A DNA stretch of 64,000 nt, taken from assembly GCF_030272615.1 (NCBI RefSeq), contig NC_081410.1:288545957-288609956 (forward strand), given 5' to 3'. The position numbers and the translations under genes are program-made. The notes under the pieces are model-generated. The model did not search any database. It was given only the letters and a program-made list of their open reading frames with translations, and was not told the DNA's origin. Shown here one piece after another: positions 54,701 through 64,000 of this stretch. The number at the start of each line of letters is the position of its first letter. Within the stretch, counting starts at the first letter, position 1. Origin of the DNA: Cryptomeria japonica (taxonomy: Eukaryota > Streptophyta > Pinopsida > Cupressales > Cupressaceae).

Positions 54701-55260
54701 GTTTAGAGGAACTTGCTATAAGTGTGGAGGAGAAGGACATCGTGCTTTCGAGTGTAAGAAGACAGAGAATACCAGAAGAATAGCAGTGGTGGAAGAAAGC
54801 CCCACCGGATCAGCTAACAAACCGGAAGATGGAGAACTGTTGATGATGAGGAGAGCTTTGTGTCATACCGGGAGAGATGAAGAACCCTTGCAGGGGAAGA
54901 ATTTGTTCAAGACCAGATGTAAGGTATCCGGTAAGTGCTGTAAAGTTGTTATTGATAGGGGTAGTTCAGATAATCTTGTTTCAAAAGAGATGGTGAATAA
55001 GTTGAATTTGGAAAGATTGAAACACCCTAAGTCAGGATGAACATAAGTTGTTAGTAAGTGGGCAATGTTTGGTGAAATTGAAAATTGGGAATTATCATGA
55101 TGAAGTCATGTGTGATATTATGCCTATGGATATTTGTCACCTTTTGTTGGGTAGACCTTGGCAGTTTGATAGACAGGCAATACATGATGGGAGGAAGAAT
55201 ACGTACACTATTGTGGCCAATGGGATGAAGCAAACCTTGTTGCCCTTGGAGGAACCTTTG
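54699..55260 (+). pseudogene. Chromovirus B nucleocapsid finger and protease
   Basis: CCHC finger CYKCGGEGHRAFEC at 54711-54755. Protease: VVIDRGSSDNLVSKEMVNKL at 54943-55005, in which the catalytic D-S-G is D-R-G, so it is inactive. A frameshift near 55040 leads to the frame 55048 onward with QCLVKLKIGNYHDEVMCDIM and HLLLGRPWQFDRQAIHDG, the second protease half. Confidence 0.9.
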
Positions 55261-56755
55261 AAGAGTGAAGTCTGTACAAATGCTAGAATCTGTTTGGTGG
55301 ATGGAAGGAAATTCCTGGATGAATTGAGACATGAGAATGTGTGTTTTGCCTTAGTTCCTAAAAAGACTAAGAATCCAGAGCATGAAGAAGAACAAGCGGA
55401 AGAGATAAAAGATTTGTTGACACAGTATGAAGACATCATTTCAGATAATGTGCCTGATGGATTACCACCTGTGAGAAGTATTAGTCATTGCATGGACATG
55501 GTTCTCAGAATGAGTTTGCCTAACAAAGTTGCACACCGAATGGCACTGGCAGAGAATGAAGAGTTGAATAGACAAGTGCAGGAGTTGTTGAAGAAAGGTT
55601 TGATCAGGGAAAGTCTGAGCCCTTGTGCACTACCAGCAGTATTAGCATCTAAGAAGAATAGAGAATGGAGGATGTTTACTGATTCCAGAGCAATAAACAA
55701 GATCACGATGAAATATCGGTTTCCTTTGCCTAGGATGGATGACATAATGGACTGTTTGAGCGGAGACAAGTACTTTACAAAGATAGACTTGAAGAGTGGA
55801 TATCATCAGATTAGGATCAGAGAAGGAAATGAGTGGAAGACAACATTCAAGACAAATGAAGGGTTGTATGAATGGTTGGTGATGCCTTTTGGGTTAACTA
55901 ACACACCGAGTACTTTCATGAGGTTGATGAAGGAGGTATTGAAGAAATTCTTGGGTAAGTTTGTTATTGATGACATTTTGCTTTACAGTAAGACAAAAGA
56001 GGAGCATTTGGTGCACTTGAGACAAGTTTTGCAGACGTTGAGGGAAGAAAAGGTGTTGATAAATCTTAAGAAGTGTAATTTCATGAAGGAAAAATTAGTC
56101 TATTTGGGATTTGTGATATCTGAGGAGGGTTTGAAGATGGACCCTGAGAAAGTAAAAGCAATTGTTGAGTGGCCTACACCGGAAAGCATTGGAGAGGTAA
56201 GATCATTTCATGGATTGGCTAGTTTCTACTGGAAGTTTATCAGAAATTTTAGTTCAATTTGTAACCCTATGACTGAGACAATGAGTGTAGATCGGAAGGA
56301 ATTCAAGTGGACCACCGAAACAAACCAAAGTTTTGAACTGTTGAAACGGAAAGTGACTGAGCAGCTTGTGTTAGCTTTACCGGATTTCAATAAAGTATTT
56401 CAAGTGGATTGTGATGCAAGTAGAACAACAATAGGAGCAGTCTTGAGTCAGGAAGGGAGAGCAGTAGCTTATTTCAGTGAGAAATTGAATGATGCCCGGA
56501 GGAGATATTCAATGTATGATCAAGAATTTTATGCCATAGTTCAAGCCTTGAAGAAGTGGAGGCATTACCTCTTACCTAAGGAGTTTGTGTTGTATACGGA
56601 TCATCAAGCTTTGCAGTATTTGAATAGTCAAAGTAAGTTGAATCAGAGACATATGAGATGGGTAGAATTTTTGCAGAGTTACACTTTATGTTGAAGCATA
56701 GAAATGGGAAATATAACAAAGTTGTTGATGCATTGAGTAGGAGAAGGATTTTCTG
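55261..56755 (+). pseudogene. Chromovirus B reverse transcriptase and RNase H
   Basis: One 548-codon frame (55048-56694) covers protease tail, RT and most of RNase H. RT blocks: FTDSRAINKITMKYRFPLPR, DKYFTKIDLKSGYHQIRI, EWLVMPFGLTNTPSTFMRLM. The catalytic YxDD loop reads GKFVIDDILLYS, shorter than the family VVYFDDILIYS by about two or three residues, so although the frame is open the polymerase is probably dead. RNase H keeps DCDASRTTIGAVLS, YDQEFYAIVQALKKW and YTDHQALQYL. A frameshift at about 56690 moves the tail (HRNGKYNKVVDALSRRR) to another frame. Confidence 0.93.
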
Positions 56756-58230
56756 ACAGAGATGAGAGTAACAGTATTAGGATTTGAGAAATTGAAGACC
56801 TTGTATGATGATGACCCAGATTTTATAGAACCTTGGAGAGCATGTAGAGAACCGGTTACGGTAGATAGAAGCAAGTGGTTGGATTACTTCATTTAGGATG
56901 GGATGTTATTTAGAGGAATACAGTTGTGCATACCTAAGAGTTCTATGAGGGAGAATTTGATAAAGGAGAAACGTAGTGGAGGATTAGCTAGACATTTTGA
57001 TGTTGACAAAACAGTAGCATTGGTGGGTGAGCATAAATTTTGACCTCAGATTCATAAGGATGTTAGGAAATATGTGCAAAGTTGTAGAGTTTGTCAAGTT
57101 GCAAAGGGTAGTAATTAGAATGTGGGATTGTATAAACCTTTGACAGTACCGGTAAGACCTTGGGAGGATATAAGCATGGATTTTATACTTGGATTGCCTA
57201 AAATGCAAAGACGGAATGATTCTATATTTGTGGTAGTGGATAGATTCTCGAAGATGGCTCATTTCATACCTTGTAAGAAGACATCAGATGCATTACATGT
57301 AGTAGACCTATTTTTCAAGGAAGTAGTGAGATTGTATGAATTACCTAAGAGCATAGTTTTAGACAGAGACACTAAGTTTGTTGGTTATTTTTGGAGAACA
57401 CTTTGGAAGAAGATGAAGACAAATTTGAAGTTCAGTTCTACTTTTCACCCACAGACTGATGGACAGATAGAAGTAGTTAACCGAACCTTGGGAAATTTGT
57501 TGAGATGTTTAGTTGGAGACAAAACTGGAAGTTGGTATTTGATTCTTGCACAAGCAGTGTTTGCCTACAATAATTCAGTAAATAGGAGTACCGAAAGAAC
57601 ATCTTTTGAGATTGTTACCGGAGCACACCCTAGAGGTATATCAGAATTAAGAGATATTAGCAGTGAAGACCGGAGAAGTTCAGAAGCAGAAGAATTTGTA
57701 GATTACATGAAGGACTTACATATTCAAGTTAAGCAACATTTGGAGGACATGAGCGACAAGTATAAGGAGAAAGCAGATGACCAAAGAAGACATAAGGAAT
57801 TTGAAGTTGGCGATGAAGTGATGGTGTATCTGAGAAAAGAAAGATTCTTAGTTGGAACTTATAACAAGTTGCAGATGAGAAAGTTTGGACCTTGCAAGAT
57901 TTTGAGAAAGTTCAGTTCTGGAAATGCATATGAAGTGGAGTTACCGGATAGTCTGAGTATTTCACCTATATTTAACATTGCGGATCTTCATCAGTATCAT
58001 GAACCAGAATTCAGCGAGGACAGTATTGCAGACTTGGAGAAACAGTTGCCCCGGAAGGAACCGGATCAGATTGAAGACATTTTGTAAAGAAGGATTGGGT
58101 GTAGTACCCGAAGCAGTTAGTATAAGGAGTATCTTGTGAAGTGGAAGGACAGACCAGTTGAGGATTCATCTTGGATTTCTCAAGCAGAGGTAGACCGCCT
58201 TGGTTTCCCTCTGACCCCGGCAAAGTGAGA
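56756..58230 (+). pseudogene. Chromovirus B integrase with degenerate chromodomain
   Basis: The HHCC finger region is broken by stops (GLARHFDVDKTVALVGEHKF, CRVCQVAKGSN). The frame 57122-58087 (321 codons) holds the intact core: D in DISMDFILGLPK, D in IVLDRDTKFVGYF, E in HPQTDGQIEVVNRTLGN, then the GPY/F-like module FGPCKILRKFSSGNAYEVEL. After the TAA at 58085 the next segment, YLVKWKDRPVEDSSWISQAE, is a chromodomain in the same general frame, stopped near 58226. No obvious PPT is seen before the 3' LTR. Confidence 0.93.
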
Positions 58231-58259
58231 GGCTCACTTTTTCATCAACCCCGAATGTC

Positions 58260-60579
58260 TGATGCAGGAGCATCCCCGGTTCATAGCAATCTTGCATCAA
58301 CCAAAAAAATATTTCCTTTCTATTTTGCTTTCTGTTTGCAGTTTCAACATTTCTTTCTGTGTTTCCCGGATTTAGCTCACCGAAACCTGTGGAGTTGGAT
58401 TTTGCTTGAAGACTTGATCATCTTCCTTATTCCCAAACCGTGGAGCATTTGGATCATTTTCCGACAAGCTATCACTACTGGTTTCCAAGACACTTTTTTG
58501 TTACTGGTTGCCTAGACCTATTTGCATTGGTGATCTATCGGATCTTTTCCATAGCTTGCAGAGCCCTGAGCGTTGATTCCGATGTTCCTTGGTGTGTGGC
58601 CTACCTTTCCCCGTGATCTACACTTCATCCTTTGGATTTTCCAGAGGAATCTCTTTGGCGAAGACCAACCTTGTTGGTTTTACACGTTAGGTCTTGTTCT
58701 TCGGGTTTTGATCCCTTTCTGGGCCGACCGGATCCCCTTGCATCATATAAATCATTGTAATAGAGCATTAGAATGTAATTGAAGGAGTTACACAGAGCAT
58801 AGAAGATAGATCTTAAGATTTGAGGTCCCACTTGTGACCTGTTCTGTATTTTGAGCATGTTTTAGCAGGTCTGTGAGCTGGTTACTGTAACTCGGTTGTT
58901 ACCAGTTGGTTGTAATCAGTTTTCATGATATAATTCAATCTGATCTCCATTGCCTCCATCATGTCCTTGTGTTTCCATTGTGTTTCTGGATTGATCTCTT
59001 TGAGGTCCCTCTGTAATGTCCCCTTCTCCTTAGCACGTGCACTTGTGTCAAGGTTGGCCTATATTTGACCCTCGTATGCCAAGGAGTTATTTAGTGGGTC
59101 GACATGGCGGTGATTGGTGACTTCACATCTCTTTATTATTTGATATTTTGATGTTATAAGGAGATAACATGTATCAGGAGACGTGTGAATTTTATTTAAT
59201 TAATAAATTAAAGGTACATTAAAATAGCATGTTTAATTAAATAATATGAAGTCTACCTACCCTTATCTTCTAGAAGGTGATTGTGACGTGTTATGTAATG
59301 AATAAATAGAAGAGGGGAAACACATGTTGATCATCAGTTGTTCATATTATCTCTTGTTGAGTTGTTAAGACACAGGATGTCTGCAGAAGATCTTAGGGAA
59401 TGATACCTCCCCATTGGTCAACATAAGTGAGGAGGTGAAATCCTCCGAAGGTTGCGAAGAGAGTGGGAAGCATTCAGCTTTCCATATTGAGCATAAGGAG
59501 TTTTTATCAGATTTTGGGTGTGCTTCAGATTTCAGAATTGGAAAGATCACCTTGTTGAATGCATACTCTTGGGCAAACAAGATGGCGATATCCCTTTGGC
59601 ACCTAGGCGATATTCATTGATGATTTGTAGAGGCAGATTGAAGACATAAGGGCTGATCATTCACTCAGTTGCAGACCATGGTTTCCACGATTTGATTCAT
59701 ACCTTGCTACACATGCATTGATTTTGATTTCCATTGGTTCTTAAATTCATAAGAGGCTAAGGCGATATTTTTGGAACAATCAAAGGGTGTTTGGGGTGTC
59801 CATTTATTAATTTTGAAGGAGCCGAGCTGTGCAGGTCCATCCCCCTTATACCCCATCGATTTTCATCATTTAATGCTCATAATTGCTCAAAATCATATTG
59901 GGAGTTAGGCGCTGTCTTCATGTTGGGATTCGGATCATTTGGAAGGAGTTTGGGGCACTTGAATGCAGATCGCACTGTGTTCTCAGACTTACACTTGCAG
60001 CAGTAATGGAGGCTAAAGACATAGCTCGAAGATGCACATTAGAGTTTCCATAACAGTGGATGTTGATTGATCTTCCTCAACTAAGAAAATGCAAACCAGG
60101 TTCTTGGACATCTTCTTTCATTTTGAGTTGTACGTTTCAGTATAATGACTGTCTTATGTCTACAGAAAAATCAGTGGTATAGTTCCTTGTAATCAGCCCA
60201 TGTATTGATCTTATGATTGCATTTGGCACTGGCTTATAATAAGATTTGAAGGGGTTTGTGGCTACATTTTGTTTAATCATGTTTTCTGAGGTTGCCTGAC
60301 AACTATTTGATAAAATGTCAATCCATGTTAATGAAGCCTCATTTATCCTAGTTGCTGTCTAACTCTTACATTGGTCTTCATACTTCAATTTCTGGTCATT
60401 TAGGAGTGCTCTTCAATAAGATTTAGTGTTCAATGTCCCATATAACAATCTGAAACAAAAACAGCAAGCTAATTATTTGTGAGACAAGTGTTTGACGAAT
60501 TTCTAAAGGGGTCAAAGACTGAAATTTCATATCAGAATAGGTGAGGGACATTACACCCTCCTAGCCGGTGACTGCTTCA
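58260..60579 (+). repeat. 3' LTR of chromovirus B, split by a solo LTR
   Basis: 58260-59011 and 60561-60579 together correspond to the 5' LTR. A short deletion is visible near 58985, where the 5' copy has an extra TACTCTTGCTGACCGG segment. TATA box at 58745-58751. The junction GGTCCCTC / CTAGCCGGTGACTGCTTCA is restored when 59012-60555 and one CCCTC are removed. Confidence 0.95.
59012..60555 (+). mobile_element. Solo LTR, family B, copy 2
   Basis: Termini TGTAATGTCCCC (59012) and GGGACATTACA (60545-60555), TSD CCCTC at 59007-59011 and 60556-60560, 1544 bp. TATA-like AATAAATAG at 59301-59309. Related in inverted orientation to the LTR at 48418-51978. Inserted in the 3' LTR of chromovirus B, so it is younger than that element. 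Confidence 0.93.
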
Positions 60580-60992
60580 CAATGACAACTTTGAAACCCA
60601 ATTTTGAACAAAGAGGGGCAAAAAACAAAACCAAAACAACCAAAACTATTAACAAAATTTTGCACAATTGATTAGACACTATTCAAGATAACTTTGACAT
60701 TGAAAAGCGTACCTTAGAGAAATAACAATATGAATTTTAAAGAAAAAAAAATTGGTAGGGTTTGTCTCCATTTTCAAACTACAAAATTTGAGGACAACAC
60801 CCTTCTACATCGATGGTTTTGTGGAGTTTATTGTTCCACCTCCTATCAATAATCTCCCATGTGGGATCAAATTTGAGGTCCCCCTTGATTTTTGATAGAC
60901 TCGTTGGCCTTATCCATGGCCTAATAAAGATGCCCCATTGGGGTTTGTTCTCCATCTGCCAAGTGGTGAACTCTAACCAAGGACTCTAACAC

Positions 60993-61102
60993 CTACAATT
61001 TAAAAATACAAAAAGATTAAAGTTACCAATTTATAATGAAAGACTTATATTAAAATAAGTTAAATATTCAATTTGAATTTAAATTCAAAATTTTGAAGTT
61101 AC
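60993..61102 (-). other. Intron 2 of the hAT transposase gene
   Basis: 110 bp, donor GTGAAG/GTAACTTC and acceptor AAATTGTAG/GTGTTAG. The joined reading IVK-VLESLVRVHHL matches the family order IVKxxxPLVRVLRL. Confidence 0.75.
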
Positions 61103-61798
61103 CTTCACAATTTGCATAGCTCTTTGTTCAAATAGGTTGTCGAAGACTATGCATGCGACCCTCTATCCTTCAGGCTTTTTTGAATAAGTTGACTCTAGCC
61201 ATGCTTGACTCACAAACATTTGTTTCAAAGTTGTCAATGAACCAAGAATGTTTTTCAATGTTAATAAAATCATTGCAAACGTTGTGACAACTAATCTCAC
61301 CAACTCTTTCCCTTGGGCGTGGTCTCTCATCAGGTGAAGAACCCAAGGGTGATTGTAGATAAATTTTGTGATGCTCCTTCCATCCTCTACAATTAGTGTC
61401 ACCCGATCAAGTTTGCCTTTGTCTTCCAAAAGAAGGTCAAGGACATGTTCGGCACAAGGTGACCAAAAAAGTGTCTTGTGTTTCTCTTGGAGGATTCTCC
61501 CAACCACCGCATATGATGTTGCATTCTTAGTTATTATTTGCACCACATTTTCGATTCCCACCTCCATGGCAACTTGCTCCAACATTAGAGCCAAAGTTTC
61601 TACACTTTTCACTTTGTTGGAAGCATCCACCGATTTCAAAAAAACCACATTACTTTTGCAAGCAACCAAAAAATTAATGATAGTGCGGTTTTTCCCATCC
61701 ATCCACCCATCAAAAAGAATAGTGCACCTATTTTTTTCCATTCTTTTCTTTGAGCTTCCATCACTGCTCTTGCCCTATAAGTTGCATTCATGAGCAAC

Positions 61799-61955
61799 CT
61801 ACAAGTACAAAGTGAAATTAAGTACACAATTTCAATTTTTAAACAAAAAATAGCTTAAATTCAACATAAATTACTATAAATAAAAGAACATAAATTTAGT
61901 CTAAATCTTAAAATTCACCATAATTTATCAAAAATGTTATATCAATTGAACTAAC
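61799..61955 (-). other. Intron 1 of the hAT transposase gene
   Basis: 157 bp, donor GGGAG/GTTAGTT and acceptor ACTTGTAG/GTTGCTC on the minus strand. Splicing restores KDLSGR-LLMNATYRARAVM in phase, which supports a real intron. Confidence 0.85.
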
Positions 61956-62689
61956 CTCCCACTCAAGTCTTTGCGAGAAGGCGCTTTGTAGCCTTTTCTT
62001 GCAATTGTCAACGCAGTAATGAAATTCTCCCAATAATTACTTGCCACATTGAAAGGGATGTTATAGTACCAAAAATTAACACATGCAATGTCTACATGCT
62101 CATGCACAAAGCTTCTTGTTCTACTCTAATGATGGTTGTGCTCTAGGTGTGTTTTTGGGCACAAAAAATATTGTGTAGGTGTTGATGTTGGTTCTCTACT
62201 GGAAGTAGGTGAAGTGGTGCCCATGGTGGTGATGGATTTGGTTCGGATACGTGGGCCACGAAGAGAGACCACTATGTTTTGAACTGCATCTTCATCTGGT
62301 TCAAAGTTGACTAGAGCACCTTGAGAAGCAGCTATGGATGTTGCCATGGCTGCCCTTGCCCTCTCCCTTTGCAATTTTTTCTCTTCCACGGCTGCAAAAA
62401 TGGCATTGAGTTCTCTTTTTATTTCCTCAGTGGTCCTAGAAAATCCCCTAGCATCATGATGAGTGATGCATGCAAGGTGGTATTTAAGACAGTTCATGCC
62501 TCCATGAAATGCTTTTTCACATTTAATGCAAAAAACTGACCCAGGTTCTGGTCCTTGATAGGCATACTTCCAAGCAGGGTCTCTAGCTCCTACAAGATGA
62601 GTGCCTACAAATGATGGTGGCGGCACTGATGGGGTGAAGACTGAAGGTGAACCGAATGTAGAACATTCTTTGTTTGCCATTATAAATTA

Positions 62690-64000
62690 ACCTACACATA
62701 CAAAGTGAAAGCACGAGTTGTTAATATTTTTAATAAAAAAATTAACAACCCTAACCAAATTAATTTTAATCAATATAGATTAGTTGAAATCAGTAAAGAT
62801 TTAATCTAATCTACGATTCTAAGCATTCTCTTAAAAAAAAAAGGATTCAATAAAAAATATTGGTTGGGTTGAAAAAACTGTAAAAAACAATGAAAAGATA
62901 AAATAAAAATTGTCAAAAAAGGGTAATAAATCTTGTTTTTTGGAATCTAAATCTATTTAGAATACTTAGCTAATGCATTGATGCTTTTTTTAAAACTAGA
63001 TGCAGCAAAAAAGAAGTAAAATGTTTTTTAAAAAAAATAAAAAAAATCAGAAAACCTACCTGGAAATCCAATTTGCCTTTGAAATTCACTCAAAAATTAT
63101 CTCAAATCTTCACTCGTTGGTGCAAAATCACTGCAAATGGACTAGTAGAAGGTTGGGATGGTTTTTTTAGCTGGAGGCACAAAAGAGCACAATCAAAATG
63201 AAAACCGTGGGCCTTATATTTTGTTGTGACTGATATTTTTTTACGAGCTTGACGAGTTTTTGTGGAAAACTTGCCATTTTTTACAAAAGCTCGGCAACCA
63301 AAAAAAAATCTCGAGTTTTCGCCGAGTAGTCTATCTATGCTCACAAAAACCTCCATACACTTCAAAATGCCTCTAGACATGTATGCGACTGAAAGCAAAT
63401 TAGTGCAGGTCTAAATAAAGATTACTTTGCAGTTGATGTATCATTAACAACAGGGACAAATTTCTAAAATCTCACACCAACCTCAAGGGTCCACCACATA
63501 GTAGATTTGCATTCCTAGAGGCTAGGTGCCAACAAACAAGTTGGAAAACCTTCCATAAGCGCAGCGCTTCAATACTATTCTCACATGCCCATGCTCATAG
63601 TGTGGTTGCTCCTAGTATGGCCTCCTGCACTAGGTTTTGATCTTCAATGGAACGGCTATTTATGACAACAGGTTACAATGGAATGTTGGCTTGCCAAAGT
63701 TGTATGGCCAGCAACAAATTGCTCTCAAACCACCCTCAAAGATCTTCAACCAACTCTGCAAATCGATAGCAAGCACACCCAAATCTGGAACTCTCAATGT
63801 AAGATCCCCTACTGATTTTTTTTCCAATTTTGCACCCTTTCCTACTGTACTTTTTGTCAAACAGTTTGGATGTATATAGAAAATGAAAGGTTTCTGATGT
63901 AATTTTCTGATTTACAACAATAATTGGAACTTGCATAACAATTTTAACAATATTTAACATTCATTCATGAATTAGCAATGATAACGACATTCTCCGTTGA
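62690..64000. other. Upstream flank of the hAT gene, no supported gene
   Basis: 62690-63060 is AT-rich. 63230-63335 contains repeated CGAGTTTT/CTCGGCAA/CGCCGAG words, like the subterminal region of some hAT elements, but no terminal inverted repeat was fixed. The minus frame 63398-63102 (98 codons) has no recognisable similarity. 63400-64000 looks plain. Confidence 0.5.

Larger units (their letters stand above)
52828..60579 (+). mobile_element. Complete chromodomain Ty3-gypsy retrotransposon (chromovirus B)
   Basis: 5' LTR 52828-53612, PBS 53615-53626, gag-pol 53724-58230, 3' LTR 58260-60579 with a solo LTR nested at 59012-60555. Perfect target duplications CAATG at 52823-52827 and 60580-60584. 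Domain order gag, CCHC, PR, RT, RNase H, IN, chromodomain. LTR sequence is unlike that of chromovirus A. Integrase is a long intact frame, but gag, PR and RT are broken. Confidence 0.97.
60775..62680 (-). pseudogene. hAT-superfamily transposase gene, three exons, truncated
   Basis: Exon 1 62680-61956, exon 2 61798-61103, exon 3 60992-about 60775; GT-AG introns 61955-61799 and 61102-60993. Exon 1: MANKECSTFGSPSVF, then a BED-type finger (DPAWKYAYQG, CIKCEKAFHGGMNCLKYHLA), then FWYYNIPFNVASNYWENF. Exon 2 is DUF659: RCTILFDGWMDGKNRTIINF, KTLFWSPCAEHVLDLLLED. Exon 3: VRVHHLADGEQTPMGHLY and WEIIDRRWNNKLHKTI. Defects: TAG 62123-62125 (CAG to TAG), a missing base in an A run near 61745, TAG at 61163, a frameshift in exon 3, and loss of the C-terminal dimerisation domain. 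Confidence 0.88.

Noticed and set aside
63102-63398. 98-codon minus frame upstream of the hAT gene
   Set aside because: No recognised motif; overlaps the CGAG-rich subterminal-like repeats.

Overview
This is plant nuclear DNA from a large, repeat-dominated genome. I see no intact host gene. The plant assignment rests on initiator-Met tRNA primer sites next to LTRs, plant-type Ty1-copia, chromovirus and Tat retroelements, BED/DUF659 hAT transposase relics with GT-AG introns, and a DUF4283/CCHC LINE ORF1. Deep nesting and slow decay suggest a gymnosperm-like genome, but the species cannot be fixed from the sequence.

Layout. 1-210 holds the N-terminus of an unidentified minus-strand ORF. 255-4460 is a decayed Ty1-copia element: gag and protease are followed not by integrase and reverse transcriptase but by pieces of host genes, namely a coiled fragment, an HSA32-like gene, aconitase, dihydrolipoamide dehydrogenase and one more unknown piece. 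A copia polypurine tract and 3' LTR close it. This is the Bs1-type architecture known from maize and is the most interesting object here. 7829-15518 is a complete chromodomain Ty3-gypsy element (TSD AAGTG) whose internal stops all look like C-to-T changes. 15524-17600 is AT-rich with a large palindrome. 19283-20023 is a LINE 3' end. 22573-23646 is a solo LTR. 23860-24315 is a hAT relic. 25430-26165 is a degenerate GAGCGAACTTCAT array. 28215-33760 is a minus-strand copia element split by a solo LTR and by a palindrome-rich insertion. 36043-47837 is a minus-strand Tat-like gypsy element with an extra RNase H upstream of RT, extra ORFs downstream of pol, and a solo LTR in its protease region. 47995-52778 is an array of about nine hairpins around a CTTGTAATCGGGT core, interrupted by a solo LTR that carries an ORF1-only LINE. 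52828-60579 is a second complete chromovirus (TSD CAATG), with a solo LTR nested in its 3' LTR. 60775-62680 is an intron-containing hAT transposase pseudogene.

Four insertions in three otherwise dissimilar LTR families carry TGTAATGTCCC-like starts and GGGACATTACA-like ends, as does a fifth whose start is slightly diverged; all five are flanked by perfect 5-bp TSDs. The chromovirus at 7829 shares only the start motif. The genes do not form a pathway; the window records successive insertions, methylation-style decay and LTR-LTR recombination.
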